The notes beneath the pieces are model-generated. The model did no database searches, was not told the origin of the DNA, and saw nothing but the letters and a program-made list of their open reading frames with translations. A program made the position numbers and the translations under genes. Positions 1-9,274 of a DNA stretch of 64,000 nt are shown here, one piece after another. Each line of letters starts with the position of its first letter. Positions within the stretch are counted from its first letter, which is position 1. Origin of the DNA: Stappia sediminis (GTDB taxonomy: Bacteria; Pseudomonadota; Alphaproteobacteria; Rhizobiales; Stappiaceae); contig NZ_WUMV01000010.1 of NCBI RefSeq assembly GCF_009826895.1, positions 62,001 to 126,000 of the forward strand, written 5' to 3'.

Positions 1-1
1 T

Positions 2-2695
2 TCGCAGCTTCGCAACGACCGTTGGACCGACCTGAAAAACGTCGCTAGCCGCGTGTCTGCTACCCCCGCCGGCAAGGCGCAATCCGTTCTTGTCGAGAAA
101 GCCGAGGCGCTGCTGGAAGCGCTTGAGCCGATAGAAGCCTATTGGGCCTTTCCAGGTCGCATTGGGCTCTTTCAGTTGCGCAAGCTTCTTTCGCGTGAGG
201 ACTATCCGGCCTTTGCACATCTGGTTTCCAGAATCGTCAGGGCACTCGTTTCCGGTTCGTATCGCCGGCACTTCATAGATGTCGCGCATGAAGACGAACA
301 CGATCCGGAAAAGGAGGTTATCGACCCTGTAGAAGAGCGCGCGCATGCCAGGCCGTATTTCGAGGTCCTCTTCGTCGACAATCTCACGACAGCGCAAGAA
401 GAGGCTCAAAGGCTGGCGCTTCGCGACATGCGCCGTGCGGACGATAAATTCATCTACGAAGCGGTTACGGTTCCAAGCTTCGAGGATGCGTTGATCGCCG
501 TCCTGTTCAACCACAATATCCAGTCAGTGGTTATCCGGTATGACTTCCGCTTTGAATCTCATAACAATCTCAAGATCCTGCAGCGCTACCTCAACCGCGT
601 GAGCGACGAAGTCCTCGACGATATTCCGGAGGAGGATTACGGGCCGGAGCTTTGCCGCGTTATCCGGAAGGTTCGCCCAGAACTCGATACCTTCCTGATC
701 ACGGACCGGTCGGTCGAGGAGATCGCCGGGCGGGATCTCGGCGGCTGCCTGCGCGTTTTCTACAATCAGGAAGACTACATGGAGTTGCACCTCAACATAC
801 TCAGAGGTGTCAACGCGCGCTATAAAACGCCCTTCTTCACCGCGCTCAAGGAATATTCGCGGCAACCTACCGGCGTTTTCCATGCCATGCCCATCTCGCG
901 GGGCAAGTCGATCATCCGGTCGAACTGGATCCGCGACATGGGTGACTTCTACGGGATGAACATTTTCCTTGCCGAAACCTCGGCGACGTCGGGCGGCCTC
1001 GACAGCCTGCTCGACCCGCACGGACCGATCAAGGAAGCACAGGAGGCGGCGGCCCGCGCCTTCGGCTCGAAACACACCTTCTTTGCAACCAACGGCACGT
1101 CGACATGCAACAAGATCGTCGTCCAGGCCATCGTTCAGCCCGGCGATATCGTTCTCGTCGATCGCGACTGTCACAAGTCCCATCACTACGGAATGGTGCT
1201 TGGCGGGGCGAATGTCGTTTATCTCGACAGCTACCCGCTGTCGGAATTCTCCATGTACGGAGCCGTTCCGCTCAAGGAAATCAAGCATCGGCTGCTGGAA
1301 CTCAAGAGCGCGGGAAAGCTGGACCGGGTGCGGATGCTGCTCCTGACAAATTGCACGTTCGACGGCATCGTCTACAACGTCGAGCGGGTGATGGAGGAAT
1401 GTCTGGCGATCAAGCCGGATCTGGTGTTCCTCTGGGACGAGGCATGGTTTGCTTTTGCGCGCTTCGGGCCGACCTACCGGCAGCGCACGGCGATGCACAC
1501 CGCCGCGATCCTTCGCGAACGCTACAGGTCGCCGGAGTATCGAAAGGCCTGGATGAAGCACAAGAAGAAGATCGAAGGCCTGGATGACGCGGCACTTCTC
1601 ACCACCCGTCTCATGCCTGATCCCGACCAGGTGCGGGTACGCGCCTATGCAACTCAATCGACCCACAAAACCCTGACATCATTGCGTCAGGGATCGATGA
1701 TCCACGTGCATGATCAGGACTTCAGGGGACAGGTGGAGCAGGCCTTCCATGAGGCCTATATGACCCACACCTCGACATCGCCGAACTACCAGATCATCGC
1801 TTCTCTCGACGTCGGGCGCCGCCAGGTCGAACTGGAAGGCTTCGAGATGGTGCAAAAGCAGGTGGAAGCGGCCATGGCGATGCGCAAGGCGATCACCTCC
1901 CATCCGCTTCTCAGCAAGTATTTCCGCGTCTTGCGGGTCGGCGACATGATCCCCGAGGTCTACCGGGAATCCGGCATCCAGTCCTACTGGGACCCTGAAC
2001 ATGGCTGGAACGACATCTGGGATGCCTGGGCGCAGGACGAATTCACTCTCGACGCAACCCGCGTCACGATCGCTGTCGGGGCCGCGGGTCTTGATGGCGA
2101 CACCTTCAAGAATTCCGTGCTGATGGACAAATTCGGCATCCAGATCAACAAGACCTCGCGCAATACCGTCCTCTTCATGACGAATATCGGGACCACGCGA
2201 TCCTCGGTCGCCTATTTGATCGAGGTACTGGTGGAAATCGCGCAAGACCTCGAAAGCGAACGCGAAGACTCAAGCCCGATGGAACGCCGCGCCTTCGAAA
2301 GACGCGTGAAGAACCTGACGGAAGACCTGCCTCCCCTGCCCGATTTCTCTCGTTTTCACGACGCATTTCGCTCGGCAGATGGCAGCGATACGCCGGAGGG
2401 CGATCTTCGAAAGGCGTATTTCCTCGCCTACGACGAGGGCAAATGCGACTATTTCCCGATCGAGGACGGGTCGATGGAAAAGGCGATGGACGCCGGGCGC
2501 GAGCTTGTCTCGACGTCTTTCATCATCCCCTATCCGCCCGGATTTCCGATCCTTGTTCCAGGCCAGGTCATATCCAAGGAAATCCTGCATTTCATGCGGG
2601 CGCTGGATGTGAAGGAGATCCACGGCTACCGGCCGGACCTGGGCCTCAGGGTATTTTCCGAGGCGGCGCTGAAGGAGCTCGAAAAAGACCGTTGA
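2..2695 (+). CDS. Orn/Lys/Arg-type PLP-dependent decarboxylase, 5' end probably cut by window edge
   Basis: This is predicted to be a fold-type I PLP decarboxylase acting on a basic amino acid (ornithine, lysine or arginine), giving the diamine or agmatine plus CO2. The major domain starts near residue 300 (numbering from the GTG at base 53) with the conserved ETSATSGGLDSLLDPHG stretch, then DRDCHKSHH. Asp462 in LWDEAW should hold the pyridine nitrogen, and Lys539 in STHKT should form the Schiff base. A CheY-like wing domain probably fills the first 200 residues. At 880 residues it is longer than the usual 710-760. The frame has no stop between base 2 and GTG 53, so the true start may lie left of the window. 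The substrate cannot be read from sequence. It is followed at 44 bp by an ATP-grasp gene and then a C45 hydrolase, which suggests the amine is conjugated rather than used in simple acid resistance. Confidence 0.85.
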   Translation, partial: SQLRNDRWTDLKNVASRVSATPAGKAQSVLVEKAEALLEALEPIEAYWAFPGRIGLFQLRKLLSREDYPAFAHLVSRIVRALVSGSYRRHFIDVAHEDEHDPEKEVIDPVEERAHARPYFEVLFVDNLTTAQEEAQRLALRDMRRADDKFIYEAVTVPSFEDALIAVLFNHNIQSVVIRYDFRFESHNNLKILQRYLNRVSDEVLDDIPEEDYGPELCRVIRKVRPELDTFLITDRSVEEIAGRDLGGCLRVFYNQEDYMELHLNILRGVNARYKTPFFTALKEYSRQPTGVFHAMPISRGKSIIRSNWIRDMGDFYGMNIFLAETSATSGGLDSLLDPHGPIKEAQEAAARAFGSKHTFFATNGTSTCNKIVVQAIVQPGDIVLVDRDCHKSHHYGMVLGGANVVYLDSYPLSEFSMYGAVPLKEIKHRLLELKSAGKLDRVRMLLLTNCTFDGIVYNVERVMEECLAIKPDLVFLWDEAWFAFARFGPTYRQRTAMHTAAILRERYRSPEYRKAWMKHKKKIEGLDDAALLTTRLMPDPDQVRVRAYATQSTHKTLTSLRQGSMIHVHDQDFRGQVEQAFHEAYMTHTSTSPNYQIIASLDVGRRQVELEGFEMVQKQVEAAMAMRKAITSHPLLSKYFRVLRVGDMIPEVYRESGIQSYWDPEHGWNDIWDAWAQDEFTLDATRVTIAVGAAGLDGDTFKNSVLMDKFGIQINKTSRNTVLFMTNIGTTRSSVAYLIEVLVEIAQDLESEREDSSPMERRAFERRVKNLTEDLPPLPDFSRFHDAFRSADGSDTPEGDLRKAYFLAYDEGKCDYFPIEDGSMEKAMDAGRELVSTSFIIPYPPGFPILVPGQVISKEILHFMRALDVKEIHGYRPDLGLRVFSEAALKELEKDR

Positions 2696-2739
2696 ACGAA
2701 CAAACCCGAATTTAAGCTGCGAAAGAGGAGGACCTTGTC

Positions 2740-4209
2740 ATGGCGAGCAGGAAGAAACTTAAGAACATGTCGGAGATCCGGCGCTTCTTTCATCGCAACG
2801 AGGATCCGGTCTATTTCGTGAGCGCGACAAACTTCAATCTTCTCGGGATTGATGAGTGGGTAAAGAATTTCAAATATATCAATTACATAGATTGTTATGA
2901 CGGCGGCCACCCGAATGTCTTCTGCCCTTCCGAGGCTCCCCACGCCGAGTTCACGTCCATAGAGGACATCAACAACTATCTCCTGCAGCACAAGGAGGTG
3001 GTGGACTTCATCTCGGATCGCGGCGGCAAGCCGAAGCTCGTCTTCCTCATGTTCGACGAGAAGACCGAGAAGCTAGCAAAGGAGATCGGGGCTGAAGTCT
3101 GGTTTCCCAAAGCGTCGTTGCGCAATCGCGTCGACAACAAGATCGAGACCGTCAGGATCGGCAACAAGGCCGGCGTTCCGAGCGTGCCCAACACGCTTGC
3201 CGAGGTGGAAAGCTACGAACAGCTCTGCGAGGTTTCCGACGGTGCGGGCATCGGACGCGATCTCGTGCTGCAGTCGGCGTTCGGCGATTCAGGACATACG
3301 ACCTTCTTCATCAATTCCGAGGCCGATTTCCGGAAATACGAGCACGAGATCGTTGGCCAGGGCGAAATCAAGATCATGAAGCGGATCAACTGCCGGGGCT
3401 CGGCGATCGAAGCCTGCGCGACGAAGGAGGGAACCATCGTCGGGCCGCTGATGACCGAACTTGTCGGCTTCAAGGAACTGACGCCCTATCGGGGCGGCTG
3501 GTGCGGGAACGAAATCTTCTCAACGGCCTTCGCCCCCAAGGTCAGGCAGCAGGCTCGCGAATACACGTTCAAGTTCGGCGAACAGCTGCTCAAGGAAGGC
3601 TATCGCGGGTATTTCGAGCTCGATTTCCTCATCGACACCAAGACCAAGGATATCTACCTCGGCGAGTTGAACCCGCGGATAACCGGCGCGAGCTCCATGA
3701 CAAATCACGCCGCTTTCGCCCATGCGGATGCGCCGCTGTTTCTTTTCCACCTGCTTGAGTTTTCGGGAGTGCCCTTCGATATCGACATCGAGGAGTTGAA
3801 CAATCGCTGGGCCGACAAGGACAATATCGATTCCTGGTGCCAGATGGTCGTCAAGCACACCGCCGATTCAATCGACCTCATAACCGAGGCGCCGGAGACC
3901 GGCATCTGGCGGATGCTGGAGGACGGCTCGGTCGAATACGACCGCTTCGACTACCATCGCAGAGCGGTGGAGAGCGAGAACGAGGCTTTCTTCCTTCGCA
4001 TCCTGCGGCCGGGCGATTATCAGTACGAAGGCGCGGATCTGGGCATCATCGTAACCAGGGGCCGGGCGATGGACGACAAGTTCCAGCTTCGCGACAGGTC
4101 GATGAAATGGATCGAAGGCCTGCGCAGGCACTACAAGTCGAAGCCGCTTTCGGCAATCGCGGAACCTGCCCCGGCGGAGCTCGCGGGGCATCAGTTCAAG
4201 ATACTCTGA
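2740..4209 (+). CDS. ATP-grasp ligase (biotin carboxylase-like annotation)
   Basis: The 489-residue protein has an ATP-grasp core. Acidic metal ligands fall at Glu293/Asp295 (FELDFLID) and Glu309/Asn311 (GELNPRITGAS), the usual pattern for two Mg2+ ions and ATP. The N-terminal 110 residues look like a preATP-grasp domain. Such proteins are often labelled biotin carboxylase, but nothing here suggests a biotin carrier or an acetyl-CoA carboxylase partner. A carboxylate-amine ligase is the better inference, with acyl-phosphate chemistry joining a carboxylate to an amine. A strong Shine-Dalgarno (GAGGAGGA) stands about 9 bases before ATG 2740. The gene lies between the decarboxylase and the C45 acyltransferase-like gene on the same strand, so an operon is likely. 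The family is clear; the substrates are unknown. Confidence 0.8.
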   Translation: MASRKKLKNMSEIRRFFHRNEDPVYFVSATNFNLLGIDEWVKNFKYINYIDCYDGGHPNVFCPSEAPHAEFTSIEDINNYLLQHKEVVDFISDRGGKPKLVFLMFDEKTEKLAKEIGAEVWFPKASLRNRVDNKIETVRIGNKAGVPSVPNTLAEVESYEQLCEVSDGAGIGRDLVLQSAFGDSGHTTFFINSEADFRKYEHEIVGQGEIKIMKRINCRGSAIEACATKEGTIVGPLMTELVGFKELTPYRGGWCGNEIFSTAFAPKVRQQAREYTFKFGEQLLKEGYRGYFELDFLIDTKTKDIYLGELNPRITGASSMTNHAAFAHADAPLFLFHLLEFSGVPFDIDIEELNNRWADKDNIDSWCQMVVKHTADSIDLITEAPETGIWRMLEDGSVEYDRFDYHRRAVESENEAFFLRILRPGDYQYEGADLGIIVTRGRAMDDKFQLRDRSMKWIEGLRRHYKSKPLSAIAEPAPAELAGHQFKIL

Positions 4210-4256
4210 ACCATTCGAAGGGTTGACGAAATCAGGTCCAGGATCATAACCGGCGG

Positions 4257-5231
4257 ATGCAGTTTCCGTTTTCAGCCATTTCGGATACCGGCGGAGAGAG
4301 GTGGAAGCACCTCTTCGACGAATTGTGGCCGGCCTATCGCGACTGGTATCTGAGCGAGGGCGCGGACGCCCGGCCAACCTATCTCGAATGCCGGAGCGCC
4401 ATTAAGAGCTCCATGCCGGAACTCGTGCCGACGTGGGAACGGCTCGTGGACCTTGCGGGCGGCGGAGATCTCGCGGCCCGGTTCCTGAGCCTCTATTGCC
4501 CTCCTGCGTATCTGAGCGGCTGCTCGCAGGCGGTATGGCCCGGCGCCGAACCTCTTCTCGTGCGCAACTACGACTACAGCCCGCAAGCGTTCGACGGCGT
4601 GGTCATAAAGACGGCCTGGGGCCGGCACAATGTCATGGGTACGAGCGATTGTCTGATCGGGCTCGTGGATGGCGTGAACGAGGCGGGTCTGGGCGTTTCG
4701 CTCACGTTCGGCGGGCGCCGCGTCGTGGGAACGGGCTTCGGCGTACCGATCATCCTGCGCTACGTTCTGGAAACCTGCGAGACCGCCGAGGAAGCGGGCC
4801 GCGCGCTTTCCTCGATCCCGACCCATATGTCGTACAACGTGACCGCCCTCGACGCCCGCCGCAGGCGCGTGACCGTCTACATGGCGCCGGACCGCAAGGC
4901 GGTCGTGAGCAATGCGGCGGTTGCGACGAACCATCAGGAAGATGTCGAATGGGTGGCCCATGCAAGGGAGACGGCAACGGTCGAACGTGAACGTTTCCTG
5001 CTCTCGCGGCTGGTCCTGCATGAAGAAAGCGAGGATCGCTTCATTTCGCATTTCATGCGCCCGCCGCTTTATTCGCTTGCCTTCTGGCGCGGCTTCGGAA
5101 CGCTCTACACGGCCGCTCTTTACCCCAGGAAACGAGCGATCGCCTACCACTGGCCCAACGCGGAGTGGAGGCTGTCCATGGATGCGTTCGAGGAAGGCCG
5201 CCGCCTGATTCACTACCCTTCCGAGGCCTGA
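4257..5231 (+). CDS. C45 family Ntn hydrolase / acyltransferase-like protein
   Basis: This resembles the acyl-CoA:6-aminopenicillanic acid acyltransferase (C45) family. Those proenzymes cleave themselves before a cysteine, which becomes the N-terminal nucleophile and hydrolyses or transfers an amide-linked acyl group. The candidate nucleophile is Cys89 in LSGCSQ, followed by RNYDYSP at 103-109, equivalent to the conserved Asn/Asp segment after the cleavage site. The length of 324 residues fits the family. No signal peptide is visible, so it is probably cytoplasmic. The start is 47 bp after the ATP-grasp gene, with only a weak ribosome-binding site. The 3' end overlaps the convergent antiporter gene by 19 bp. 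The pairing of an amide-making ligase with an amide-handling Ntn hydrolase suggests a maturation or trans-acylation step, which is inference. Confidence 0.8.
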   Translation: MQFPFSAISDTGGERWKHLFDELWPAYRDWYLSEGADARPTYLECRSAIKSSMPELVPTWERLVDLAGGGDLAARFLSLYCPPAYLSGCSQAVWPGAEPLLVRNYDYSPQAFDGVVIKTAWGRHNVMGTSDCLIGLVDGVNEAGLGVSLTFGGRRVVGTGFGVPIILRYVLETCETAEEAGRALSSIPTHMSYNVTALDARRRRVTVYMAPDRKAVVSNAAVATNHQEDVEWVAHARETATVERERFLLSRLVLHEESEDRFISHFMRPPLYSLAFWRGFGTLYTAALYPRKRAIAYHWPNAEWRLSMDAFEEGRRLIHYPSEA

Positions 5232-7828
5232 CCCGCTTCACCCGGCGGCTTCCCTGGTGCGCGCGGACCGGCCGGCGCCTCCCCTTCGGCGCTCGATGCC
5301 TGCGGCTTTCCGGCCCAGTCCATCTCCTCCGGCAACGCCTTGCCGAAGCCTTCGCCGAGCTGGCGCTCTCCCGCATCGACAATCGCCTTGAGGATCGTCG
5401 GATCCTTCACCGTGAGGCGCTGGAAGTCGCGCCGGCTCAACGTCAGCAGGCGGCAGTAGCTCTTCGCGACGATTTCGGTCTGTCTGCGCCGGGTCGGCGC
5501 CAGAAGGGCGAGTTCGCCGAAAAAGTCACCGTTCGACAGTTGAACAGGTTGTGCGAGGCCGCGAACCTCCAGAACGCCCGAAGCAATGAAATACATCGCA
5601 TTGCCTCGCTCGCCGTACCTTACGATTGCTTCGCCCGGGACCGCGAACTGACTCTTCAGCCAGCGTGAGATGCTCTTACGCTGCTTGGGAGAAAGTGAAG
5701 CGAAAAGAGTGACCTGATCGATCAGCTTGCCCGGTGACAATCCGAGATCCAGCGATGGCAGGGCTCCCAGTTTTCGCCTGCGGCCGGCAAGTTCCTTCGC
5801 AAGTTCGCGGTAGAGTTCCGCACCGACGATCCCGTCCTCGTACAATTGGCGGTATTGCGTCGCCTCGCGGCGCGTGGCCGCGCGCAAAAGCAGGATGCGC
5901 TCGATCTCTTCGGTGTAGTTCGGATACTGCCGGGCGATGGTGGCGACCTGATCGCGGATGTGGTCGAGCCGCTTGACGACGAGCGCTTCCAGATTGGCGG
6001 CGGCATCGTCGCCGATCATTTCAGGCAACGCCGAGGCGACGAAGCGGGAGAGTTCGCGCAGAATATTTTCGGTCTCGAGCAGGATGGTCAGATTGATCGC
6101 CAGCATCCCGCGCAAGGGGCGGTCGATGCGGAAATACCGTTGCAGCGCGACCGCGACCCGGAACCTGTACTGCGAGGTGAAGACGGCAAGGGCAGCGCGT
6201 TCATAGCCCTCGCGTCCTTCGATTCGGGCAATATCGGCCAGTTTTTCACCGTTCGATTGCAAGGGCCTTATCACGCGAGACCCGATCGCCTCCTCCTCGA
6301 AAGCGAGCTGAACGAGGCGAAGCTCCTGGTTGGCGAGAATCGCAAGTCCCAACCGAAGCCGCTCGCCGAAGGGAATGACGGCGGACTGCGACTGTTCGGC
6401 AGCTTCTTCGACCAGTTTCTCGTAGATGGCCCGCATTTCCTCGATGGCGTCGGGCTCGACCCGCCTGTCCGCCGCCAGCCTGGAAACGTAGTCGCGAACG
6501 TCCGCCACCGTTCCGGCGATGATCTTCTCGCGAAGTGCGAGGTCGCCCTGAGAAAGGCGGTCGAGCCCGAGCCGGCTTGCCACCATGCGCAGGCTCGCGG
6601 CATTGACCAGAAGCGTGACGAGCACGTAACAGGCGGCGAGCGCGGCGATAACACGTCGTTCGTCTTCCGCGATTGAGCCGATATCGGCAAGCGTCAAGGC
6701 AAGCACCAGTGTAACCGCGCCGCGTACCCCGCCCCAAAGGATCAGGATTTTCTGAGGGCGCGTTACCGGCGTTCCCAGCCCCATTGCGGAAAGAACCGGC
6801 AGAAGGCCGAACAGCACCACGGCCCTTGCTCCGAGCGCGGCTATATAAACCACGATCACCATCAGCACGTCCGACCAGCTGAGCCGCAACAAAAGCGACG
6901 GCGCAAGGGCGGCGGCAAACAGCAGGATGAGAGAACTTGCCCAAAAGCCGATCTGGTTCCAGATCGCAAGCGTGGTGCTCCAGTTTCCCGGCCCCATGCG
7001 GATGATGCCCGCGGAGGTCGTCGTCAACCCGGCAAAGACCACCGCGACGACACCGGACGCCCCGACGACCGTCTCCGTCACAAGATAACTTCCGTAAGCC
7101 AGGGCGACGGTCGCGGTTGCTTCCGCCGCCGCCGAACCGCGAAGGACCGGATAGAGCCGGGTGCCGATCCAGCCGAGCGCGATGCCGATCCCCGCCCCTG
7201 CCGCGAAATCGTAAACGAACCCCGCAAGCACGGTTCCCGCATCGGCCTCCACCTTCATTTGCGCAAGGGTGGCCAGCGTGCCGAATATCGCGATCGCGGC
7301 GGCATCGTTCAAAAGGCTTTCGCCCTCCAGGATCACGAGCAGGCGCCTTGGCGCGCCGATTTCCCGAAAGGTGGTGATGACGGCGCCCGGATCCGTGGTG
7401 GAAATGGTCGCCCCCAGAAGCATGCAGGCGATGAGGCCGAGCGGCGAGACGATCCAGAGCGATGCACCCACGAAAGCGGTCGCCAGAAGCACCGCGATAA
7501 CCGCCATGACGATAACGACGAACCAGTCTTCATAAAGGCGGCGAACGTTGACGCCGAGCGCCATTTCGTAGAGCAGCGGCGGAAGGAAGACGAGAAGCAG
7601 CGTCTGCCCGTCCAGTGAAAGCGAGGTGACGAACCAGATGTCGTAGCTATCGAGGAACTGACCGCCGATGTCGATCCCGCTCCACCACGAGGCGAGGCCG
7701 GCGGCGAACCCCAGTCCGCCGATCATCACCGGCTGCGGCAGCCTCAGCCATTCGGCGACGGGCGTGGCGAAGGCGATGGTGAGCAGAATGAGCGTGAGCG
7801 CGGACAGCGTAAAGCCGACAATATCCAT
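5213..7828 (-). CDS. NhaP/CPA1-type Na+/H+ antiporter with C-terminal cyclic nucleotide-binding domain
   Basis: The 871-residue inner-membrane protein has about 12 hydrophobic segments in the first 410 residues. These include GESLLNDAAAIAIFG, the signature of the cation/proton antiporter-1 family, and GGVRGAVTLVLAL. A long soluble region follows (about 430-690). Near 720-820 is a cAMP-receptor-like domain (ERGNAMYFIASGVLEVRG, then NGDFFGELALLAP and an Arg-rich turn). The family exchanges Na+ (or K+/Li+) for H+. The tail implies control by a cyclic nucleotide or a degenerate binding domain. The residues after the domain are proline- and glycine-rich. The gene is monocistronic on this strand, with a putative promoter 65-90 bp upstream. 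Family confidence is high; ion specificity is not determinable. Confidence 0.88.
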   Translation of the reverse strand: MDIVGFTLSALTLILLTIAFATPVAEWLRLPQPVMIGGLGFAAGLASWWSGIDIGGQFLDSYDIWFVTSLSLDGQTLLLVFLPPLLYEMALGVNVRRLYEDWFVVIVMAVIAVLLATAFVGASLWIVSPLGLIACMLLGATISTTDPGAVITTFREIGAPRRLLVILEGESLLNDAAAIAIFGTLATLAQMKVEADAGTVLAGFVYDFAAGAGIGIALGWIGTRLYPVLRGSAAAEATATVALAYGSYLVTETVVGASGVVAVVFAGLTTTSAGIIRMGPGNWSTTLAIWNQIGFWASSLILLFAAALAPSLLLRLSWSDVLMVIVVYIAALGARAVVLFGLLPVLSAMGLGTPVTRPQKILILWGGVRGAVTLVLALTLADIGSIAEDERRVIAALAACYVLVTLLVNAASLRMVASRLGLDRLSQGDLALREKIIAGTVADVRDYVSRLAADRRVEPDAIEEMRAIYEKLVEEAAEQSQSAVIPFGERLRLGLAILANQELRLVQLAFEEEAIGSRVIRPLQSNGEKLADIARIEGREGYERAALAVFTSQYRFRVAVALQRYFRIDRPLRGMLAINLTILLETENILRELSRFVASALPEMIGDDAAANLEALVVKRLDHIRDQVATIARQYPNYTEEIERILLLRAATRREATQYRQLYEDGIVGAELYRELAKELAGRRRKLGALPSLDLGLSPGKLIDQVTLFASLSPKQRKSISRWLKSQFAVPGEAIVRYGERGNAMYFIASGVLEVRGLAQPVQLSNGDFFGELALLAPTRRRQTEIVAKSYCRLLTLSRRDFQRLTVKDPTILKAIVDAGERQLGEGFGKALPEEMDWAGKPQASSAEGEAPAGPRAPGKPPGEAGQASEG

Positions 7829-7891
7829 CCCGTAGCTTCGCGTTCCCTGTTCTGGCGGGTTCTTCCGCGGCCCGCGCCTTTACAAAATTCA

Positions 7892-7919
7892 ATACTAGGT
7901 CACGGAAAAATTCAGGCAA
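7892..7919 (-). promoter_or_regulatory. Putative promoter of the antiporter gene
   Basis: Read on the minus strand, TTGCCT (7914-7919) and TAGTAT (7892-7897) are separated by 16 bases and lie about 65 bp before the antiporter start. The -10 side sits in a 13-base string, shared with the region upstream of ctaA at 14140-14152, that contains CCGTGACCTAG. This is a sequence-based guess. Confidence 0.4.
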
Positions 7920-8050
7920 ACGGGCGTGTTCGGGCCGGGGGCGAAAAAATTGACGGAAAAATCCCCTGAAACGGAGAATACGTGCAGGCATCGATGTCGG
8001 AAAAGATAACCGATACCTTTTGCGTAATCCAAGGTTTACCGGCCAACAAA

Positions 8051-8077
8051 AAAGGGCTGCGAAATCCGCAGCCCTTT
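8051..8077 (-). terminator. Rho-independent terminator after rpsI
   Basis: A perfect 11-bp stem (AAAGGGCTGCG / CGCAGCCCTTT) with a 5-base loop is followed on the minus strand by a run of T. It lies 29 bp beyond the rpsI stop and should end the rplM-rpsI transcript. Confidence 0.85.
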
Positions 8078-8105
8078 GAATTCTCGTATTTCCCGAAGCG
8101 TATGA

Positions 8106-8582
8106 TCAACGCTTGGAGAACTGGAAGCTCCGGCGCGCCTTGCGCTTGCCGTACTTCTTACGCTCCACCGTACGGCTGTCGCGTGTCAGGAAGCCGCCCT
8201 TCTTGAGCGGGCCGCGAAGGTCCGGCTCGTAGTGGGTCAGCGCCTTGGCGATGCCGTGGCGCAGCGCGCCCGCCTGGCCGGACAGGCCGCCGCCCGAAAC
8301 GGTGGCGACGATGTCGTACTGGCCGTCGCGGGCGACGACGTAGATCGGCTGCTGCAGGATCATCTGCAGCACGGGGCGCGCGAAGTAGGACGTGAAGTCC
8401 TTCTTGTTGACGAGGATCTTGCCGGTGCCGGGCTTCAGCCAGACGCGGGCGATCGCGTCCTTGCGCTTTCCGGTGGCGTAGGCGCGGCCCTGCCCGTCGA
8501 GCTTTTGAACGTGAACCGGGGCTTCCGGCTCGCTGGTGCCGACGGCATTGCCGAGTTCTTCAAGGGACTGCAGCTCAGCCAT
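8106..8582 (-). CDS. rpsI: 30S ribosomal protein S9
   Basis: This is ribosomal protein S9 of the small subunit. Its basic C-terminal tail reaches the P-site tRNA. The conserved core ([17 protein letters not shown] near 35-51) and the invariant tail ending [17 protein letters not shown] are present. The 158 residues include a short acidic N-terminal extension common in alphaproteobacteria. The gene starts 2 bp after the rplM stop, so the two are translationally coupled. A strong terminator follows. Confidence 0.98.
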   Translation of the reverse strand: MAELQSLEELGNAVGTSEPEAPVHVQKLDGQGRAYATGKRKDAIARVWLKPGTGKILVNKKDFTSYFARPVLQMILQQPIYVVARDGQYDIVATVSGGGLSGQAGALRHGIAKALTHYEPDLRGPLKKGGFLTRDSRTVERKKYGKRKARRSFQFSKR

Positions 8583-8584
8583 GA

Positions 8585-9049
8585 TCAGTATGCCTTCCAG
8601 TTCTTCACGCTCTTCGCCTTGAAGTCGACGACTTCCGGCGACTGGGCTTCGTGCGGATGTTCGGCGCCCGAGTAGACCCGAAGGTTCTTGAGCTGGCGGC
8701 GGCCGAGCGGCCCGCGCGGGATCATGCGCTCAACGGCCTTTTCCAGAACGCGCTCGGGGAATTTGCCTTCCAGGATCGCACGCGCAGTGCGCTCCTTGAT
8801 GCCGCCCGGGTACCCGGTGTGCCAGTAGTACTTCTTGTTGTTGTACTTGCGGCCGGTGAGCACCACCTTGTCGGCGTTGATCACGATGACGTTGTCGCCG
8901 CAATCGACGTGCGGGGTATAGGTCGCCTTGGTCTTGCCGCGCAGAGTGTTGGCGATGAAGGCGGCCAGACGGCCGACCACAACGCCCTCGGCGTCGATCA
9001 AGATCCACTTTTTCTCGACCTCGGCCGGCTTGGCGGAGTAGGTCTTCAT
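8585..9049 (-). CDS. rplM: 50S ribosomal protein L13
   Basis: This is ribosomal protein L13, an early assembly protein of the large subunit. At 154 residues it is full length. Conserved blocks include [40 protein letters not shown] and [10 protein letters not shown]. It is the first gene of the rplM-rpsI operon. The promoter at 9140-9168 leaves a leader of about 85 bases. L13 is known in other bacteria to bind its own leader, but no clear mimic of the rRNA site was recognised here. Confidence 0.98.
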   Translation of the reverse strand: MKTYSAKPAEVEKKWILIDAEGVVVGRLAAFIANTLRGKTKATYTPHVDCGDNVIVINADKVVLTGRKYNNKKYYWHTGYPGGIKERTARAILEGKFPERVLEKAVERMIPRGPLGRRQLKNLRVYSGAEHPHEAQSPEVVDFKAKSVKNWKAY

Positions 9050-9139
9050 GGGGTTTGATCCATAGGTTCAGTTGGTGAAACCGGTTGAGGCGGCGCCTTG
9101 ACGGGCGCACACGGGTCGCCCCGTCCTCTCAAGGCAGGG

Positions 9140-9168
9140 GTAATACGGTGGACCGCGCGCTGCGTCAA
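9140..9168 (-). promoter_or_regulatory. Promoter of rplM-rpsI
   Basis: On the minus strand TTGACG (9163-9168) and TATTAC (9140-9145) stand 17 bases apart, an excellent sigma-70-type match. It lies about 90 bp upstream of the rplM start, with no other gene between. Confidence 0.75.
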
Positions 9169-9225
9169 GCGCATTTTTTCAGATCACTCGATGATTTCTA
9201 TAATAATTTCAATACCTTAGAAATT

Positions 9226-9241
9226 TGGTAATATATTACCA
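9226..9241. promoter_or_regulatory. Perfect 16-bp AT-rich palindrome
   Basis: TGGTAATATATTACCA is a perfect palindrome between the end of the WYL-like gene (33 bp away) and the rplM promoter (about 57 bp upstream of its -35). It could be an operator, but no cognate regulator can be assigned. Confidence 0.4.
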
Positions 9242-9274
9242 CATAAAATACGCTCGCGACATGCTCCCGAACGC

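Noticed and set aside
524-1666. A 380-codon open frame on the minus strand inside the decarboxylase gene
   Set aside because: It lies opposite a strongly conserved enzyme and has no family features; GC-rich codon use makes such antisense frames common.
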